In this document: positions 60,068-64,000 of the stretch, piece after piece | Numbering within the stretch: position 1 is the stretch's first letter | Layout: each line of letters opens with the position of its first letter | NCBI GenBank assembly: GCA_963760125.1 | Contig: CAVXBV010000012.1 | Location: forward strand, 124,001-188,000 | Reading direction: 5' to 3' | Origin: RYN-111 sp963760125 | Lineage (GTDB): Bacteria > Actinomycetota > Actinomycetes > Mycobacteriales > SCTD01 | Length of the DNA stretch: 64,000 bases | Notes under the pieces: generated by a model | The model's input: the letters and a program-made list of their open reading frames with translations, nothing else | Told to the model about the DNA's origin: nothing | Database searches by the model: none | Translations under genes and position numbers: made by a program

Positions 60068-61222
60068 CTAGAAGGCGCTGATCCCCGTCAGGGCTCGGCC
60101 GATGATGAGCTTCTGGATCTGGGACGTGCCCTCGTACAGCGTGGTAACACGCGCATCGCGCAGGTACTTCCCGGCGGGGTATTCATCGATGTAGCCGTAG
60201 CCGCCGTGCGCCTGCACGCAGTTGTTGGCTGCCCGGACCGACGCCTCGCTGGCGTAGTACTTGGCCTTCGACGCCGCGAGGCTGTAGTCCTCGCCTCGGG
60301 TCTTCAGGTCGGCAACGCGCCAGGTGAGCAGGCGCGCGCAGTCGACCTCGACCGCGGTGTCGGCGATGAGCTCCTGCACGAGCTGGTGACCCGCGATGAC
60401 CTTGCCGAACTGGGTGCGCTGCGTCGTGTAGGCCACCATGGCGTCCAGCGCCGCCTGCGCCAGGCCGGTGCACGAGGCCCCGAGCGACATCCGGCCGTCG
60501 TTCAGCGCGGTGAGCGCGACGCGGATGCCCTTGCCCTCCTCACCGCCGAGCAACGCCTCAGCGGGGACGCGCACGTCGCGCAGGACCAGCTCTGCGGTGT
60601 CGCAGGAACGCAGACCGAGCTTGCCGTGGATCTGGCGCGCCTCGAAGCCCGGCGTGTCGTTCGGCACGAGGAACGCGCTGACACCGCGGGCCCCCGGGCC
60701 GCCGGTGCGCGCCATGAACAAGGTGACCCCGGCGATCGTGCCGTTCGTGATGAAGATCTTGGTGCCGTTCAGCAGATAGCCCCCGTCCGGCTGCTTGACG
60801 GCTGTGGCCTGCAGGTCGGCGGGGTTGGAGCCGAAGTCGGGTTCGGTGAGCCCGAAGCAGCCCAGCACCTCGCCGGTGGCCATCCGCGGGAGCCACTGCT
60901 GCTTCTGCTCCTCGGTTCCCCAGCGGTCGATGGAACCGGCGACGAGGCCGAGGTGCACGCTGACGATGGAGCGTACGTTCGCGTCCCCGCGGCCGAGCTC
61001 CTCGATGAACAGCACATAGGACAGCGGGTCACCGCCGCCGCCGCCGTAGGCCTCGGGGATGGACAGGCCGATGAAGCCGGTCTGCCTCAACCCGTCGAGC
61101 GCCTCCTGCGGGAACCGCTCCTGTCGGTCGTTCTCCAGCGCGCGCGGTGACACGACGTCGTCCACCCACTGCTTGACGGCCTTCTTGACGGCGTCCTGGT
61201 CCGGGCTGAGCGTGAGGTCCAT
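60068..61222 (-). CDS. Short/branched-chain acyl-CoA dehydrogenase
   Basis: A 384-residue FAD dehydrogenase. FGLTEPDFGSNPADLQATA, TKIFITNGTIAGVTLFM, YTTQRTQFGKVIAGHQLVQELIADTAV and QAHGGYGYIDEYPAGKYLRDARVTTLYEGTSQIQ are diagnostic; Glu364 in LYEGTSQIQ is the catalytic base, as in short- and medium-chain enzymes. Substrates may be butyryl-CoA or a branched short acyl-CoA. It shares a run with the ABC exporter. Confidence 0.9.
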   Translation of the reverse strand: MDLTLSPDQDAVKKAVKQWVDDVVSPRALENDRQERFPQEALDGLRQTGFIGLSIPEAYGGGGGDPLSYVLFIEELGRGDANVRSIVSVHLGLVAGSIDRWGTEEQKQQWLPRMATGEVLGCFGLTEPDFGSNPADLQATAVKQPDGGYLLNGTKIFITNGTIAGVTLFMARTGGPGARGVSAFLVPNDTPGFEARQIHGKLGLRSCDTAELVLRDVRVPAEALLGGEEGKGIRVALTALNDGRMSLGASCTGLAQAALDAMVAYTTQRTQFGKVIAGHQLVQELIADTAVEVDCARLLTWRVADLKTRGEDYSLAASKAKYYASEASVRAANNCVQAHGGYGYIDEYPAGKYLRDARVTTLYEGTSQIQKLIIGRALTGISAF

Positions 61223-61274
61223 CGGGTCCCTTGTGGTGGTGGTGAGCAGATGCGTTCCCCCACCTTCGCACCGC

Positions 61275-61304
61275 GACCGGTCGGGTGGCGACCCGACCCC
61301 GGTC
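61275..61304 (-). terminator. Hairpin at the end of the HTH gene
   Basis: GACCGG-TCGGGT (61275-61286) pairs with ACCCGA-CC-CCGGTC (61291-61304), leaving a GGCG loop and a two-base bulge. On the minus strand the hairpin begins at the HTH stop codon and lies upstream of the acyl-CoA dehydrogenase start (61222). It would separate these two co-oriented transcripts. No T-tract follows. Confidence 0.6.
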
Positions 61305-61513
61305 TACCCCTTGGGACCCCGTGTCGCTCCGCCTCGGCCGCGAAGGGGCGTACCGGACTCGCTCAGGATCCGGTGCACGAAGCCGTAGGAGCGGCCGGAG
61401 TCGCCGGCTAGCGCCCGGATGCTCGCGCCGTCCTCGTACTTGCGACGGAGGGTGTCCGCCAGGGTGGTCCGGTCTCCCCCGGTGATACGACTGCCCTTCT
61501 TGAGCTCGGTCAC
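61304..61513 (-). CDS. Small helix-turn-helix protein, 69 residues
   Basis: A basic actinobacterial HTH protein: MTELKKGSRITGGDRTTLADTL, then RRKYEDGASIRALAGDSGRSYGFVHRILSESG with the helix-turn-helix, and a Gly/Arg-rich tail LRGRGGATRGPKG. Near-identical small proteins are widespread in actinomycetes and thought to bind DNA in a general way. The 215-bp region upstream has no gene. Confidence 0.85.
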   Translation of the reverse strand: MTELKKGSRITGGDRTTLADTLRRKYEDGASIRALAGDSGRSYGFVHRILSESGTPLRGRGGATRGPKG

Positions 61514-61728
61514 GTCTGCCGTCCTCTCGCTGCGGGTCCTGCGACAGCCGGTACTCCCGGTGATCGGATCGGCTCTACCATCCGTGCGGCCCTTCTACGC
61601 CTCCCCCAGCATGGTTCTTGCCACGAGAGTGACGTCCTGCCGGGCAACACGCCTGTCACGTTGACGAAGGACAGCAAGATCTCTCCTCGGGGTTGGGACC
61701 ACCCGGGACTCCCGCGCAGCGGCGGGCC

Positions 61729-62640
61729 TCACAGGCCGTGGGCCTCCTGGAGGGACGCGCAGCCGGCCACGGCGAGGACGTGCCGCAGATCGGCGGTCAG
61801 CGCGAGCAGGCAGTCGCGGACGCCGTCCCGGCCGGCGGCGGACAAGGCCCACAGCACGGGTCGGCCCACCAGCACTGCCTGGGCCCCTAGTGCCAGCGCA
61901 CAGAGGACGTCAGCGCCGCTGCGTACTCCCCCGTCGACCAGTACGGGCACCTCCACGGAGGCCACGACGTCCGCGAGCGCGTCCGCCACTCTCACGGCGC
62001 GCGCCAGCTGCCGCCCTCCGTGGTTGCTCACCACCACCCCGGCCGCGCCCGCCTGCACGCAGGCAGCCGCATCGTCGCCGCGCAGCAGCCCCTTCACGAG
62101 CACGGGGAGTCCGGTCGCGCCGGCCAGCCACCCGACAGCTGCCAAGGTCGCGGAGGGGTCCTGCTCCAGGTCACCCAGGCGGTCCCGCCGGTCGGTTCCG
62201 AGGTACGGCGTGTCGCCGGTGAGCACGATCGCCCTGGCGCCGCGGTCCCGCGCCCGCTGGGCGTCGTCCAGGGTGCGCGCGCGGTCGCGGAGCACGTAGC
62301 TCTGCCACCACCACGGACCGGGCGGCGTGACCTCCACGTCCGCCCGCGACGACACGACGTAGAGGCTGCCGGCCGCTGCCGCTCCGGCAGCGCTCTCCAC
62401 CTCGCCGCCCGGGTGCACCCGCTGGTGACCGGCGGTCGGTGCCACGAGGACCGGCGTCCCGAGGGGGCTGCCGAACAGGTCGAGCGAGAGGTCCACGGTG
62501 CTGACGTCGCGTAGGACGTGCGGCCGGAGCCGGACGTCCTGCCAGCCGCCGTCCTCGTGGCCCTGCTCGACGTACGCGACGACGTCTGGAGGCAGGGCAG
62601 CCCGTGCCGCGTCGCGCTGGGACGCGAGCAGCGGGTGCAT
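61729..62640 (-). CDS. FMN-dependent alpha-hydroxy-acid oxidase-like protein, short
   Basis: A 303-residue FMN TIM barrel, about 50 residues shorter than glycolate oxidase or lactate dehydrogenase. RLRPHVLRDVSTVDLSLDLFG, PVLVAPTAGHQRVHPGGEVESAAGAAAAG, IVLTGDTPYLGT, LVKGLLRGDDAAACVQAGAAGVVVSNHGGRQL (catalytic His and Arg) and LVDGGVRSGADVLCALALGAQAVLVGRP keep the active site. The missing loop 4 region is where substrate or membrane binding lies. ATG at 62640 overlaps the ABC-F stop (TGATG) by one base. Confidence 0.85.
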   Translation of the reverse strand: MHPLLASQRDAARAALPPDVVAYVEQGHEDGGWQDVRLRPHVLRDVSTVDLSLDLFGSPLGTPVLVAPTAGHQRVHPGGEVESAAGAAAAGSLYVVSSRADVEVTPPGPWWWQSYVLRDRARTLDDAQRARDRGARAIVLTGDTPYLGTDRRDRLGDLEQDPSATLAAVGWLAGATGLPVLVKGLLRGDDAAACVQAGAAGVVVSNHGGRQLARAVRVADALADVVASVEVPVLVDGGVRSGADVLCALALGAQAVLVGRPVLWALSAAGRDGVRDCLLALTADLRHVLAVAGCASLQEAHGL

Positions 62641-64000
62641 CAGGCCAGGGCGATGAGGTCGGCGAGCGCGTCCGACCACTGGTCCTCGACGCCGTCGGGC
62701 AGGAGCAGCACCTTGTCGGGCTCCAGCGCTGCCACGGCGCCCTCGTCGTGGGTCACCAGGACGACCGCGCCCTGGTAGGTGGCCAGGGCGCCGAGGACCT
62801 CCTCCCGCGACGCAGGGTCGAGGTTGTTGGTCGGTTCGTCGAGCAGGAGCACGTTGGCGCCGCTGACGACCAGCGTGGCCAGGGCGAGGCGGGTCTTCTC
62901 CCCGCCGGACAGGGTGCCGGCCCGCTGGTGGACCACGTCCCCGCTGAACAGGAACGAGCCGAGGACCCGGCGCGCCTCGGGCTCGGGGAGCTCAGGGGCG
63001 CTGGTGCGCATGTTCTCCAGCACGGTGCGGTCGGTGTCCAGGGTGTCGTGCTCCTGGGCGTAGTAGCCCAGGACGCAGCCGTGGCCCGGCAGGACCTCAC
63101 CGGTATCGGGCGCCTCGGTCCCGCTCAGGAGCTTGAGGAGCGTCGTCTTGCCGGCGCCGTTGAGCCCCAGGACCACGACGCGCGCGCCACGGTCGATCGC
63201 GAGGTCGACGTCGGTGAAGATCTCCAGGCTGCCGTAGGACTTGCTCAGCTCGCGGGCCGTGAGCGGTGTCTTGCCGCACGGCTTGGGCTCAGGGAAGCGG
63301 AGCTTGGCGACCCGGTCCTGCGCGCGCATGCCCTCGGTGCCCGCGAGCATCCGCTCCGCACGCTTGGCCATGCCCTGCGCAGCCTTGGCCTTGGTGGCCT
63401 TCGCCCGCATCTTGTCGGCCTGCAGCATGAGGACACCGGCCTGCTTCTCGGCATTGGCGCGTTCGCGCTTGCGCCGCTTCTCATCGGTCTCGCGCTGCTG
63501 CAGGTAGGTCTTCCAGCCGACGTTGTACTGGTCCATCTCGGCCCGGTTGGCGTCCAGGTGGAACACCTTGTTGACCACTGCGTCGAGCAGGTCGACGTCG
63601 TGGCTGATGACGATCAGGCCGCCCACGTGCTTCTTCAGGAAGTCGCGCAGCCAGACGATCGAGTCGGCGTCGAGGTGGTTGGTCGGCTCGTCCAGGAGCA
63701 GCGTCGTGGCGCCGCTGAACAGGATCCGGGCGAGCTCGACCCGTCGGCGTTGACCGCCGGACAGCGTGCCGATGCGCTGCTCCAGCGCGCGGGTGGGCAG
63801 GCCGAGGTTGCTGCAGATGCGGGCGGCCTCAGCCTCAGCGCCGTACCCGTCGAGGGCGACGAACCGCTCCTCGAGCTTGCCGTAGCGCTCGATCACGGAC
63901 AGGTCGTCGGGCTTCTCGGTCATCTCGACCTGGAGCTTCTCCATCTTGCGGACGAGGTCGTCGAGGCCTCGCGCGCTGAGCACCCGGTCGCGCGCCAGGA
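62640..64000 (-). CDS. ABC-F ATP-binding protein, cut by window end
   Basis: The C-terminal about 453 residues of an ABC-F translation factor; the frame runs off at 64000 (LARDRVLSARGLDDLV is the first visible stretch). First domain: RIGTLSGGQRRRVELARILF and LLLDEPTNHLDADSI. Linker: about 80 basic residues, including KRRKRERANAEKQAG. Second domain: LGLNGAGKTTLLKLL, AGTLSGGEKTRLALATLV and LLLDEPTNNLDPAS. ABC-F proteins act on the ribosome in the E-site and some give antibiotic resistance. N-terminal part missing. Confidence 0.85.
   Translation of the reverse strand, partial: LARDRVLSARGLDDLVRKMEKLQVEMTEKPDDLSVIERYGKLEERFVALDGYGAEAEAARICSNLGLPTRALEQRIGTLSGGQRRRVELARILFSGATTLLLDEPTNHLDADSIVWLRDFLKKHVGGLIVISHDVDLLDAVVNKVFHLDANRAEMDQYNVGWKTYLQQRETDEKRRKRERANAEKQAGVLMLQADKMRAKATKAKAAQGMAKRAERMLAGTEGMRAQDRVAKLRFPEPKPCGKTPLTARELSKSYGSLEIFTDVDLAIDRGARVVVLGLNGAGKTTLLKLLSGTEAPDTGEVLPGHGCVLGYYAQEHDTLDTDRTVLENMRTSAPELPEPEARRVLGSFLFSGDVVHQRAGTLSGGEKTRLALATLVVSGANVLLLDEPTNNLDPASREEVLGALATYQGAVVLVTHDEGAVAALEPDKVLLLPDGVEDQWSDALADLIALA

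Noticed and set aside
1..64000. Search for tRNA, rRNA, CRISPR arrays, insertion sequences, prophage or attachment sites
   Set aside because: No tRNA-like cloverleaf, regularly spaced repeat, transposase or integrase motif was seen by eye.

Overview
This is a GC-rich (roughly 70% by eye) actinobacterial chromosome segment. Genes are densely packed, with GTG starts common and no intergenic gap above about 300 bp. Lineage markers are a mycothiol-dependent formaldehyde dehydrogenase, two F420/DDN-type oxidoreductases, DUF2277 and DUF3097 proteins, a coproporphyrin-type ferrochelatase with extra cysteines, and a FadE26/FadE27 pair as used in mycobacterial and rhodococcal cholesterol catabolism. 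A Nocardioides- or Frankiales-like soil actinomycete fits, but I cannot name the genus. I saw no rRNA, tRNA, CRISPR array, insertion sequence or prophage.

Layout. 1-850: a cut-off SARP-type regulator and a truncated globin. 894-19975: a steroid/isoprenoid-type catabolic island with two KstD-like flavoproteins, a P450 with a divergent TetR regulator, and a fadE26-fadE27-fadD operon. Two copies of a 17-bp KstR-like operator sit upstream of one KstD-like gene and of the fadE26 operon. Two secreted Asp-box (BNR) paralogues lie in the same island. Inserted in it are a MarR-controlled fusion of an NAD-binding domain with a red-chlorophyll-catabolite-reductase-like domain, a nitronate monooxygenase, a PemK-like protein, a K+ channel and a second MarR. 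20055-28654: NlpC/P60 cell-wall hydrolase, two DDN proteins, a gabD/aminotransferase/MBL operon, a stand-alone E2-type acyltransferase and an acyl-CoA-oxidase-sized flavoprotein. 28651-38118: a GAF-GGDEF-EAL-GAF protein, an AceE-like thiamine-diphosphate enzyme, a lipoprotein, an rRNA/tRNA methyltransferase-like protein, an old yellow enzyme, a DEVH helicase and two tiny membrane proteins, ending in a strong hairpin.

38141-51632 is mostly housekeeping: DUF3097, serB, ferrochelatase, SDR and S51 peptidase, amidase, mscR with its MBL partner, M18 aminopeptidase and a Nudix hydrolase. 52097-57063: a FadD divergent from a tightly overlapping operon of zinc-ribbon SDR, sirtuin, low-molecular-weight phosphatase and fructosamine-kinase-like protein, which may act in protein repair. 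57158-64000: tandem GNAT, ABC exporter, acyl-CoA dehydrogenase, a small HTH protein, an alpha-hydroxy-acid oxidase and an ABC-F protein cut by the window edge.

The two most promising leads for undescribed biology are the SDR-RCCR fusion at 4849-6474 and the four-gene operon at 53669-57063. Neighbouring genes are often coupled by GTGA start/stop overlaps (nine cases), so these operons are probably translationally coupled.
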